The position numbers were made by a program, and so were the translations under genes. This document shows, one piece after another, positions 36,346 to 46,420 of a DNA stretch of 64,000 nucleotides. Where the stretch lies: assembly GCA_038503035.1 (NCBI GenBank), contig JAVSML010024624.1, forward strand, positions 81,655-145,654, read 5' to 3'. Under the pieces are notes generated by a model. It searched no databases and had not been told where the DNA came from. It was given only the letters and a program-made list of their open reading frames with translations. Source of the DNA: Crocodylus rhombifer. Taxonomy: Eukaryota; Chordata; Crocodylia; Crocodylidae. Numbering within the stretch: position 1 is the stretch's first letter; the number at the start of each line of letters is the position of its first letter.

Positions 36346-37130
36346 GGTCCAGAATCAGGGGTGAATGCAATTTGTCCCCAACCCTCTTGCTTACCTTTGA
36401 ATCCAGGATCTTTGGTCATTCTTGGTGACCAAAATTAGAGGTGGGGAAAAGGTGGGTGAATGGCTGCAGCATTCGCTCCTTGGGTTCTGAAGTTGCACCA
36501 ATACAGCAGCTCCAGGAGCTGCACCAGCAAGAAGCACCATAGTCCGCTGGGTGAGAGAAGAGAGACAGGAGTGAAGGGAGATTCTGCCTCACAGACCTGC
36601 TATGCTTTCAGAGGGCCAGGGCTACCACATGCTGGGCTGCTGTCACATTCCTGCCTCATGCTTCCCAAGCTGAACTCTGGATCCAAAGCTTGAACTGCTG
36701 CTGTGTGAAGCAGAAAGGCCCTGCCTAGATTTGCAGATGTGAAGGCCTGCAGGGCTGGCAGTTTGGGCTTGTAAAGTTGAGCCCCATGATCTGGCCTGGC
36801 CATGCAGCAAGCCGCAGTGGCATCAGGTTTTGCTGTCTGACCAGCTACAGTACTTGCAGGTCTGAGGGCTGTTAAATTGTGTGTGGCACATTACCCAAGC
36901 AGGAAGAGTTGTTTCCTCTCACTGACTTGCATTAACCCTCTTGCGTGGCTGCCAGAAACATGAGCTCATCCTAGTGAAATCTGCCTTCACTTTTCAGTGA
37001 TGATTAAACTTTATGAGGCTTGTTATAAGTAAATTACATGGGAAACTGAAGAGAAGGAAGGAGCGGAGTGAGCTGCCTGAGAGGGAGGGATGGGAGAAGA
37101 AGGCTCCCATTCCCTGCTAGGATTCAGAAG
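36346..37130. other. unassigned sequence
   Basis: No gene is seen. The segment at about 36935-37060 is AT-rich, repeat-free and TAAT/TTAA-containing, and could be a conserved non-coding element. Confidence 0.4.
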
Positions 37131-37875
37131 CATAGTTTCATAGTTTGTAGGGTCAGAAGAGACCTGAGCAGATCATCAAGCCCGACCTTCTGCCATGGCA
37201 GGAAAGGATGCTGGGGTCAAACAACCCCAGCAAGGTGATTACCTAGCCTCCTTAGCGAGCATCACTTCCCTTGGTAGTTGGTTCCAGATCCTAGCCGCCC
37301 TGACTGTGATGTCTAGCCTGAATCTACTCTCAGTCAACTTATGGCCGTTGTTCCAAGTTACTTCTGGTGGTGCTTGGGGGGAACAGGATCTCTCCTATTC
37401 CCCACTGGTCCCCCTTGGCCAGTTTATAGATGGCCACCAGATCCCCTCTCAGCTTTCTCTTGTGGAGGCTAAACAGGTTCAGGTCCCATAGCCTCGCCTC
37501 ATAGGGCCTGCCCTGCTGCCCCCTGATCATGCGAGTAGCCCTCCTCTGCACCCTCTTGAATCTGTCCACATCCCTCCTGAAGTGCGGCACCCAGAACTGG
37601 ATGCAGTACTCCAGCTGTGGCCTAACCAGTGTCACATAGAGGGGGAGAATCACCTCCTTGATCCTGCTCAAGATGCATCTGTGGAAGCACGACAAGGTGC
37701 GATTAGCCTTCCTGACTGCATCCCCACATTGGTGGCCCATGTTCATCTTGGAATCAATAGTGATTCCAAGATCCTTTTCTGCCACTATGCTTTGGAGAAG
37801 GGTGTTCCCCAGCCTGTAGGTATGCTGCTGGTTCTTCTTCCCCAGGTGCAGCACCTTGCACTTGTCAGTATTGAA
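37131..37875 (-). mobile_element. CR1 LINE, 5'-truncated, antisense
   Basis: Its 3' end reads CATAGTTTCATAGTTTGTAG with GTCAGAAGAGACCTGAGCAG, the same subfamily as 17347-18490. The copy runs through the 3' UTR into C-terminal ORF2 and stops at the codons for [12 protein letters not shown], just downstream of the RT catalytic centre. At this 5' junction it continues without spacer into the tRNA-Thr-like unit (37891-37964) in the same orientation. Confidence 0.95.
37339..37875 (-). pseudogene. CR1 ORF2 C-terminal domain, one open frame
   Basis: The CR1 part is open for about 178 codons in one frame: [80 protein letters not shown] and LRGDLVAIYKLAKGDQ. It is the least damaged coding stretch of any CR1 here, which suggests a comparatively recent copy. 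The open frame extends a few codons into the tRNA-like trailer (to 37896), but that part is not CR1. No catalytic FADD is included. Confidence 0.9.
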
Positions 37876-37879
37876 AAAA
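37874..37879 (-). terminator. T6 tract after the tRNA-like unit
   Basis: Read on the minus strand, six T residues lie 11 nt beyond the tRNA-like 3' end. In a normal tRNA gene this is where Pol III stops. Here it is also the point where CR1 sequence (TTCAATACTGAC) begins, with TT shared by both. Confidence 0.6.
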
Positions 37880-37890
37880 GGGATTGCCTG

Positions 37891-37964
37891 ACACACCCCT
37901 GGGATTTGAACCCAAGATCTCCTGTTTACTAGGCAGGCACTTTAATCAACTAAGCCATGGCACC
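37891..37964 (-). pseudogene. tRNA-Thr(AGT)-like sequence fused to CR1
   Basis: On the minus strand this 74-nt unit aligns without gaps to vertebrate tRNA-Thr(AGU) as I remember it, with about ten differences. The A box TGGCTTAGTTGA and the B box GGTTCAAATCC each differ by one base from the ideal. The anticodon AGT is at 37930-37928 with CCT/AGG-type stem bases around it. The acceptor stem has several mismatches or wobbles, so it is unlikely to be a working tRNA gene. Six T residues follow (37879-37874), like a Pol III terminator, and then the CR1 interior starts at once. Confidence 0.8.
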
Positions 37965-37971
37965 TCTGATG

Positions 37972-38574
37972 TAAAAGGATCAACACCCACTTTGCTCTGA
38001 TTCAAAGACCATGAGCGGTGCAAGGTCAGAGAGGAGCTGGACCCATGGTGACCAGGTTTACACAGAGTTGCTAGGGCCCTGCCTCCCAGTGACAATATGA
38101 GTTGGTGCATCTGCCTTTTGTAAAGGTTCTGCTCATCCCTCCTATAGCCCTTGGCTGACTTAATGCAGCAGTCAGAGCCCCCAGTCATGTCTGGCTGCTG
38201 TAGCTTTTGGTTGCTTTTTTTTTTTTCCTCCTCACCATTATCGGGTGTTTTAGGAGCTCTCTGCAGAGGCTAGTCCTACTGTCCATGTCCTCAGAGCAGG
38301 AGCCAGAAGGTTGGCATAACAGGGAGAGAGCACCATGACTGATAGGAGGGAAGAAGAACAGGATAGGGAAGAGCTTGGGGAAAGCCATAATGGCCATGAC
38401 TGTCCTCCTTCCTCTTGCCCTGCCAAGTGTCTCCTAACATCTCATGCTGAGAGGGCAGTCTCCTTCCTGAGGTCATTCCCTGCTTGGCATGTTCCTCATA
38501 GAGGGAATGGGGGACAGAGGAGTTCCCTCTCCATGGTTCTCTGGAGAAGCAGAGTGATTCCTCACTGCAGTAGA
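37972..38574. other. unassigned sequence
   Basis: No repeat family is recognised. A T-run lies at 38215-38226. Confidence 0.4.
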
Positions 38575-38582
38575 CCTGACCC

Positions 38583-38809
38583 CATAGGCGACTGGTAGGG
38601 GGGGTATGGGGGCACGTGCCCCCCCCCCAACAGGGTTGTCCCCACCACTGATGATGCCGGCAGCATCTGCAGGTGCTTATCAGCTCCATCCCCACCACCA
38701 ATGCCACTGGCAGCGTCTGTGTTGTCTTGCCAGCTCCGTCCCTGCTGCTGATGCTGCCACCGGCTTCTATGGATACCCCCCCAGACTCAGGAGGCACCAG
38801 TCACCCATG
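38583..38809. mobile_element. hAT-type MITE with perfect 8-bp duplication
   Basis: The left end CATAGGCGACTGGTAGGGGG and the reverse-complemented right end CATGGGTGACTGGTGCCTCC form inverted repeats. They are followed on both sides by a GGGGGGGTAT block. CCTGACCC flanks the element exactly on both sides (38575-38582 and 38810-38817). The 227-bp interior is GC-rich and non-coding. The 8-bp duplication and internal-deletion size fit a nonautonomous hAT. Confidence 0.88.
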
Positions 38810-38817
38810 CCTGACCC

Positions 38818-41796
38818 TATTCTTTCCAATGACACTAGTAGTGAGGGGCAGAAGCTGGATGGCCCCACAGCTCTTCCACAGCCAACATGGACTCCTGCTC
38901 TGGAAAAAACAGGAGCTAAGGTGCTCCTGGCTTTAGAACTTTTTGCCGCTGCCATCAAAAGCAGTAAATGCTCCGAAATCTAGTAGTAGATTTTCGATTA
39001 ATAGATGAGTAGTTCCTTCAAAACAAAACAGCTGGGAGGGTAATAGCTTAAAGGTCCCCCAGACTCATCCAGTTCATCCTAACCCCTTGGTCACTCCTTC
39101 TAAGATGGAGTCAGTAAACTTGGGTGCTTCATCAGTATCAATACCACCTCCTATGGTACTTTTCCATGGGAAAGGTGAGGCATGGAGTATTCATCACTGA
39201 AACAATGCATTTTCCCACTAGCTGTCCTGCTTCCAGTGTACACATTGTATTCCCAGAAGGAATCAGGGAACTTATTTCACAGGACTAAGCACAACTGTGT
39301 AGATACCTGTGGTTGTGGAGGGGTGGGGGGAACTGCCATGCGCATGCCTGCTGAAGAATGGTGAAATTCAGCTCTGAACCCAGGCTCGTTGTCTTCATCT
39401 CCTTGCTCTCTCACCACAAGCCTATGCTTTTAGTTGGGAGGACTGAGGGGAAGAGACAGCTGAAATGGTGATTTGGACCAGCAGACCAGTGCAGTCATTC
39501 ATATTTTTCAAAGAAAATAAAAGCTAAAGAAGAAAATAAAGGGGCAGGGAGGTGAAATGATATTGGTAGAAGCAGGGCTAACTCCCTCTCCATGGTAAAG
39601 ACTGTAGTGGCTGGATGGCATTTGAGTGTAATGGGAGCTCCTGAAGAGATCCCCCTCACGCTGGAAAAACATTCGCTTATCAGGCTTGTCCAAACAATTC
39701 TCTGTTTAATTCCAACATGACGGACTGGATGGGAGAAGTGGAGCCCCAGGCCTGTCTGCCTCAATATCATCACTCTTGACAGGCACAATATACCTCGCCT
39801 CTATGTCCTGCAGCAAAGCTCGGCAGGGAAATTAGCGTCCCCATCACAGCAAGGGGTGAATTGAAGTGGCTCTTCTCCAGCAACCCTAATTTCCTGCCCT
39901 CCTCCAAAAGCCACCTCTCACCCTCCTAACTACCCCTCTGGGGACAGCTGCCATCTCTTGGCTTACACCACAGCACTTGACCCAGGAACTTCTGGAGCAG
40001 AAAGAAGAAATTACCGCTAGATACGCTGAAGAGAAAGGCTTTTTAGCAAGGTGCTGTTACCCATTCATTGTCTCAATTGAGCCGGCACAGAGAGAGGGGT
40101 GTACACTCCCCTGTGGGTTGGGTTATTACCAGCATACTTTCTTACCAATGCTCTGTCACACAGACACATACACACAAGATTTCCATGCACTGTGGTTTTT
40201 ATTGCTATTTCAAACAGCATTGAAAACACCTTACATATGCAGGCAAAGCTGGGATCTGTCTTGGTTGAGATAGCACTAGCTTGAAACCAGGTAAGATAGG
40301 ACTAGTACAAATCCTGGCTTTCTCTGTCTGCACTAAGGGCTTATGTTGATGCAGTTGTGCCAGCTGATGGCCACCAGTCCTCCCCAATGCAGACAACAGC
40401 ACACACTCATGTACAGTATTTTGCTTTCTGTCATACATACGTGCAAACACAGTCTCTTCTGCTGATGTTGCACACCCATTCTTTTCCTTCTCACACATAC
40501 CCACTTTATCCTCTGCCATGTCCCATAACTCTTTCTTTCCCTTTCGCCCTTCCAAAGTGTTCTCGTGTCCCTCTAGCAGGCCTTAGGATCTCCAAGCAGA
40601 AAAATTTACTTCCTTTAGATTATATAACAAGCTCTTTAGGGGACAGAGGGTTTGTCTGGTTGCTCTGAGGGTGAAGCAAGCTGCCAAAATGAAATAATAA
40701 TGGCTAGTTTACACAGAAACCCAATTAAAGGAAGGACGTGGGGAATGGAGATGAGACGGATAGCAAATTCCAGCTGGGGTGACTTTTGTCACCTCCTTAT
40801 TCATTTTTCGCTTTTCAGAGGCAACCCAGGTTCCAGCCAGGAAAACCCCCCACCAACCTGGCATTTGTTTCCTAAAGCACACCAGTGCACACAAACAGGA
40901 GTCTAGCTGGCAAGGGAAAATATACTTAAGATGCATAGAAACAGGGCCCATTTCGGTGAAGGTTTTCTCACTGGCTGTTAATTTTTCAAGGAGGTTTACT
41001 GCTTTGGAAAGAATGACATCTCTGGAAGGTGGTGTCCTGAGTTTCTTCCCAGTGCAGCAGTGGTGAAAACTCTCCCTTCCCCCAGTGATGTGTGTATTCA
41101 GAAGGAGGCACCCTTTAAGGCTGCAGAGGCACTTTAGGACAGATCCTGATGCCCCTTGGGCAGTGTCAACCTATACCAGATGAGGATGTGGTTCCATATT
41201 TCACTGATACATTTAAATACAGTAAAGGTTACATGACATGTAAACATACACCCATATCCCTTGTGCGCACCACACAGCAAGGTTTCTGCCGAGCAAGAGG
41301 TCTCCTTCCCTGGGGCATCTTCCTAAATGTGTCTACTGCTTTCCACTGACCACCTTACAATCTGATTGCTGTGGGACTCTTTTCCTCAGCCCATCTCCAG
41401 TTGGATGCACTGCCCTGCTTTGCAGTGACTCCAGGCAGGAGCAGGTGCCCTCGCATTGGCACTGGCAGCACCTAGGTAGCACCGAGCGTGGACCCAAGTA
41501 CTCTGTTTTTTCCTCTCACTTAGAGTAACACAAACAGATAGAAACATTGTTTGTTCAGTAGAGCCAAAGCAGGCCAAGTCCTACTTGCAAGACCAGGAGC
41601 AGAATGAAAAAGTACTCCTCAGCAGGCAAAAATGGAAGATTGCTGCACATAAAAATGAGAGGGGATGGGTCCAGAGGGGGAGAAAGGAAATGTGGCTTAG
41701 AGGAATGAGAGAAAGAGACAGAAATGAAGTGACCTGCCTTACTATGCCCACTCCCACACAGAAAGAGGGAAAGGGAGAACTAAGCCCTACTGGTGC
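38818..41796. other. unassigned sequence up to the gap
   Basis: About 3 kb without a recognised repeat. The segment about 39680-39880 is repeat-free and of even composition, with CTGTTTAATTCCAACATGAC and GAAATTAGCGTCCCCATCAC, and may be a conserved non-coding element. No exon-like frame was seen. Confidence 0.4.
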
Positions 41797-42196
41797 NNNN
41801 NNNNNNNNNNNNNNNNNNNNNNNNNNNNNNNNNNNNNNNNNNNNNNNNNNNNNNNNNNNNNNNNNNNNNNNNNNNNNNNNNNNNNNNNNNNNNNNNNNNN
41901 NNNNNNNNNNNNNNNNNNNNNNNNNNNNNNNNNNNNNNNNNNNNNNNNNNNNNNNNNNNNNNNNNNNNNNNNNNNNNNNNNNNNNNNNNNNNNNNNNNNN
42001 NNNNNNNNNNNNNNNNNNNNNNNNNNNNNNNNNNNNNNNNNNNNNNNNNNNNNNNNNNNNNNNNNNNNNNNNNNNNNNNNNNNNNNNNNNNNNNNNNNNN
42101 NNNNNNNNNNNNNNNNNNNNNNNNNNNNNNNNNNNNNNNNNNNNNNNNNNNNNNNNNNNNNNNNNNNNNNNNNNNNNNNNNNNNNNNNNNNNNNNN
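41797..42196. other. assembly gap (400 N)
   Basis: Exactly 400 unknown bases, flanked by purine-rich sequence (GAAAGAGGGAAAGGGAGAAC on the left, GAGGACAGAGACAGGAAGAG on the right). Open frames crossing it are artefacts of X residues. Confidence 1.
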
Positions 42197-43539
42197 GAGG
42201 ACAGAGACAGGAAGAGAGTGGTCTTCTCACTGTTGTAGCAGAGAGCATTGTGGTGACATCCCATTGCAGCTTTCTATTCTTAAGTATTACAGGCCAGATG
42301 CTTAGTGGTGTAAACCAGCACAGCAGTCAGTGGGACCACACTAACACCAACTGAAGCTCTGGTCCTCCATGAACAATAATTAAAAGGGCCTACAAGAGAT
42401 TCTTTGTTTAAACCCACTCCTCCTCCACCCCCATAATCTCCCATGAATAAGCACTCCAAGCGAAATCCAGATGCAGCAAAGGGCAGATGCTCCTGGCTGC
42501 CTCCCAGGCCCATGTTCTCTTCTGAAGCCTCTATTGTTGTAGGAGGCGGCTGATTGCTGAATAATGAATTATCATTCTTTTTTAATTTGCCAGCTGTCCA
42601 CAGAAACTTCCCCTCTTCCCCCCACCCGGCTCCCTTTGCACTCTGCCAGCCTCAACAGTGGTCTTTGAGAGGTGGGGGCAGGGAAAAACCTGCAGCGCTA
42701 ACCAACTAGCAGCCTTTCCTCAGTCTTGGCCACTGCAGTAATAAATGTTTTAATTAATTAAATTCCGGACTCCTGAGCCATTTCATTTCTTCCTTGACTG
42801 GACAATAATGCAGCTAGTCAAGCAGAACAGTTGACAGACAAAACAGAATGAGAAAAGCAGAGTGAGGCTGAGCTGGAGAGGGTCATATTATTCACTCAGA
42901 GATGGCGGCCAGTTCATGCAGTTGTGTCTGGAGAACCACTGAGATAAGGGCTTGCCTACTCCCCACCAAAAACCAAATACTTGAGGCCACATCCTCAGGA
43001 GGTATAAATCAGAAGAGATCCACCTACATCAATGAAGCTTTGCTTTGCCCAGAATGTTGCCTCATGACAGCTCAGGGCCAAATTCTAACCTCCGGGATGC
43101 TGTGAGAGTAGTTTCATGTCCTGAGAGTCTTAGCTCACCTCTTGCCCTGAATCACAGGTTCAAATCCAGGCTCACCTCTTAAGTGCAGTAAGTTTCTCAG
43201 GGCTAACAATTGTGTTCCCAGCAGATAAGAAGCCACTTAAACAGGATGCCCCCCAACACGTAGTCCCCACTTTCTCCCTGGCCAGGAGCGATCATGGGTG
43301 GAACTGTTAAAAGAGGCTATGCTGTTTCTCCTTCCCCTCAAACTGAGACAAGGCTTTAGTCTTTGAATTTTTTCCTCGATATTTCTCAGAGTTAAAAAAA
43401 AAAAATCCACCGTTTCTGATATTGGTCAAAAGATAGAAAGGGGGTGGAAATATAAGCTCCCAGTGTAACACAAGCTCAAATAAGGTTAATGCATCCTTTG
43501 GATGTGAAGCAGTAGGACAACAAGGAATAACAGAAAAGT
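42197..43539. other. unassigned sequence with AT-rich candidate CNE
   Basis: At 42540-42900 there is repeat-free sequence with clustered TAAT cores (GAATAATGAATTATCATTC and TTTTAATTAATTAAATTCC), the sort of composition seen in developmental enhancers. A GGTGTAAACCAGCACAG block (about 42306) and GGTATAAATCAGAAG (about 42999) belong to the dispersed motif family. GGTTCAAATCC at about 43157 is a lone B-box match. Confidence 0.4.
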
Positions 43540-43586
43540 TGCATTGCTTCAATATTGGCACTAGCCAGACTGCTACTGGACTACCT

Positions 43587-44051
43587 GGGCACGTCCAGAC
43601 AAGCAAGGACATGCGGAATGCGGTGCCGCAGACACATCTGCAGTGCCACACATGTAGGCAGTCCCCTAATTTGCAGCATGGCAGGAGGGTTGACCCCCAG
43701 AGATCCTGGGGTCAAAAAAAACCATGCCTAAAAAAAGCGGGGTGGTACATGTGGCAGTACAACCCAAAACCAGAGCCTGGCCACCTGGAGCCACACTCTG
43801 GCTGCAGGCTAGGCTTCCTGATGCAGGATCGCCATGGCTGCAGCTCCTGGGGGCCCCCAGGACTTCATGTAAGACTGCTGGGGCCAGCATAGTTGCTGGC
43901 CCCAGCTCCCCTCCCCTCCCCAGGCCAACATGCGGCTTGCTAGAGCACACATGGAATGGCCATTCCCTGGGGACAAGTAGCAGTGGCACACATTGTGCCA
44001 CTGCCGTTTGACCCCAGGGAAACACATGTTCCCACTTGTGGGGACACACCC
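43587..44051. mobile_element. PIF/Harbinger-like element inside CR1
   Basis: Left end GGGCACGTCCAGACAAGCAA and reverse-complemented right end GGGTGTGTCCCCACAAGTGG continue into GGACATGCGG and GAACATGTG, about 29 bp with roughly two thirds identity and mostly transition differences. The 3-bp flanks are CCT (43584-43586) and TCT (44052-44054). Flanking CR1 sequence resumes in register. The 465-bp interior has no transposase frame; the 127-codon and 117-codon frames there are unrelated to known families. Confidence 0.72.
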
Positions 44052-44187
44052 TCTGTGTCCATTTCTAGTATCCCCAGTTCATGAAAAAATGTTGGCAGAC
44101 CAAAGATGAGACGAGCCATGACAGTGCTTAAAAGAAGAGAGAAGATGTGTTTGGCTGAGACACTCAGGGAACTCTATCTATTCAACT

Positions 44188-44369
44188 CAGTAATGTAACT
44201 GAGGGGTCATGACTGGGGCAGCAGCCCCAGCAATGCTACTGCATGGGATGCAGAAATAGCCACCACTGCGATAGTGGGCTGGCTGCACCACCACCATTAC
44301 CAACAATGCAGCCAGCACTGCCCTGAGCACTACAGCTGCCCAGCAGGGAGTTGCCCTGCTATGCTTCTG
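44188..44369. mobile_element. hAT-type MITE inside CR1
   Basis: Left end CAGTAATGTAACTGAGGGGT and reverse-complemented right end CAGAAGCATAGCAGGGCAAC are inverted repeats of the same family as 57980-58180. Flanks ATTCAACT (44180-44187) and ACTCAGTT (44370-44377) agree at five of eight positions and the other three are transitions. The CR1 reads through if the insert and one flank are removed. Confidence 0.75.
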
Positions 44370-44775
44370 ACTCAGTTTCTCAAAAAAGAAAGCTAAGGAG
44401 TGACTTAACAGCCTACAAGTACCCACATGACAGACAACAATTTGACAACAGCAGGCTCTGCAGTCTTAACAGACAAAGTATAGCAAGATCCAGTGCCTGG
44501 AGGATGAAGCAAGACAAATTCAGATTCAAAAGTAGGTGCAAAAGTGTAACACTGGAGGTGATTAACCACTGACACAGCTTATGATGGGTTGCAGTGAATT
44601 TTGCATCTCTGAAAATGGTTAAATCAAGACTAGATTTTTTTTAAGTGCATCAAGTTCAACCACAGCTGTTGGACCCAAAGCATGAATTAATTCAGGGAAA
44701 TCCTATGATTTGTGTGATTCTGGAGATCAGTCTAATTGATCGCAATAGTCCCTTCTGGTCTTAAAATCTAGGACT

Positions 44776-45840
44776 CAAAGGGCCTGTGAAGAAACTTCAG
44801 TGAAATTATTCAAGATTTTCCCACCACCCTTCTGGATTTCAAGCTTCTGAAGCAGAATACTATCGCATTCTGTCAAGTAAATTCCACCAGTACTTCCCGC
44901 TGGGACGAAGCAGTACAATGGGGGATGTCAGGCAGAGCCAGTTCTGGTCTTTTGACTCTGCCCTGGAGATACGGAAGATGGTGGGTTGCTCTTGTCTTTA
45001 TAACAGCTGGTGCTAAGGGGGTTGAACCAATGCTCCTAGGCCCCCAGAAGAGCCCAAATCACTTATTCCATTGAAGATGGAAACGCTTCCTCTTGTGCCT
45101 GATGTAAGCTCTGATTTGTTCCCTGACTAGAAATGATTTGGTGACTTTGGTACCCCTATCACCAGGCAATTGGATGTTAAGTCTTGTTTTCCCATGTCAG
45201 CTGACAGAGAAACATTTCAGAGTGAGGCTGGACACAAAAAATCCTATTACCTGAACCAACAGCGAGTGGGGCAATGGTCTCACCTTTCACATTTAGTCAC
45301 CTCCAAAGAAAAGGAAAGATCTGTGTCTTCTAAGCTTAATGGAAACCACAGCTGCAGACAGCTTTTTTTGATGATGGACACTGGCATGATCCCCATGAAG
45401 CATTTGCATTCTGCAGAGTGCAAGCAGCATTGTTCTGTTGGATGTGCCGTGCCCTGGGAATTTAAAATTGGAAGGGAAGATGTCTTTTGCTGTAAGCACT
45501 TGGGCAGCACTTAAATGGTTAATGCAAAGGCAGAGGGACAACAGATGGGGTGGCAAAAAGGCACAGTAATGCAATTCAAGCAAAAGATAAATACAATTAA
45601 TTTAACAAATGGAAGCTTGCAAAAGAGAGCCCTACCAAAAAAATCTTTACCCTATGCACACAGTTCTCCCTGGGGAGAGGATGACAGAGAGACTAAATCC
45701 TATATGACAGATGTTAATCAGACTGCTTAGTTCACAACTGTAAGCACTCACATGCTGCAGCAATGAGAGTTGTAGAACAACCTGAATAGAATAGAATAAA
45801 TCTGAACCTATAGTTGTATTCTGGCAACAGCTCAAGAATA
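44776..45840. other. unassigned sequence with candidate CNE
   Basis: The part about 45180-45700 is repeat-free with AATTTAAAATTGG, CAATTAATTTAACAAATGG and similar AT-rich blocks, and may be a conserved non-coding element. No coding frame is convincing. Confidence 0.35.
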
Positions 45841-45852
45841 TCATGTGCTTTT

Positions 45853-45878
45853 ACACACACACACACACACACACACAA
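45853..45878. repeat. (CA)n microsatellite
   Basis: About 12-13 consecutive CA units. Confidence 0.95.
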
Positions 45879-46103
45879 ATAGAACAATTTTCTCTCGGGT
45901 GGTTCCTCCTCACATCCTAGGGTTTTTCTCATTAGAGCAAGTCAGAAAACTGAAGCCTTTTTCTAGGGAAAAGTTTGATGTTCACAAAACAAGATCCCTG
46001 TATGTCAATGGAAAGCATGTCTGAATCAAACCATCTTTGGGGTTGTAGACACTTTCCACCAAAGCAAAAACAAAGTAGTTAAAACACAATCTTCCCCAGG
46101 GAA

Positions 46104-46420
46104 ACACAGGGCTGTCTACACTGCTGCTGTGTTGTGTTTGGGATGGCTGCCCCGAGGCATGCCCCATCCACTCACTGCCACTCCCCACATGCCAAATGCC
46201 AGCAAAGGAGTGGAGCCACCTTGGTGCAGTCCTGTGCACACACCCAGAGCCACTGTCCTGGATGTGCTTTTTAGCACTCACTCTGGGACGCTCTAAGGCA
46301 GTGACACAACTTTGTTTCCAGGATTTGGTGCATGTGCATGAAACAGGATTGAGTGGGCAGGGCATGCCTCTCAGCAGCTTTCCTGGGGCAGTAGGGGGGC
46401 AGTGCAGACAACCCCTGTGT
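46104..46420. mobile_element. inverted-repeat DNA element, Harbinger-like
   Basis: Left end ACACAGGGCTGTCTACACTG and reverse-complemented right end ACACAGGGGTTGTCTGCACT match over about 22 bp with one offset. The GGGYTGTCTRCAC core resembles PIF/Harbinger MITE ends. The 317-bp interior is non-coding. A target duplication could not be fixed, so superfamily and exact ends are uncertain. Confidence 0.6.

Larger units (their letters stand above)
43540..44775 (+). mobile_element. old CR1 LINE interrupted by two DNA elements
   Basis: Three pieces join as one CR1 3' region: about 43540-43586 (GCACTAGCCAGACTGCTACT, the region before the LEYC codons), 44052-44187 (GTGTCCATTTCTAGTATCCC to GGGAACTCTATCTATTCAAC) and 44370-44775. 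The last piece runs from ACTCAGTTTCTCAAAAAAGA to the tail GGTCTTAAAATCTAGGACTC, including AAATCCTATGATTTGTGTGA and ATAGTCCCTTCTGGTCTTAA. It is an older subfamily than the other copies and has no open frame. The interruptions are 43587-44051 and 44188-44369. Confidence 0.82.

Noticed and set aside
37891..37964. A functional tRNA-Thr gene
   Set aside because: Acceptor-stem mismatches, an altered B box and direct fusion to CR1 make a working gene unlikely; kept as a pseudogene.
41581..42305. Open frames of 153-227 codons around the gap
   Set aside because: Most residues are X from the 400 N; there is no real coding evidence.
43100..43200. GGTTCAAATCC as a possible tRNA gene or SINE
   Set aside because: A B-box match alone, with no A box or stem pairing at the right distance.
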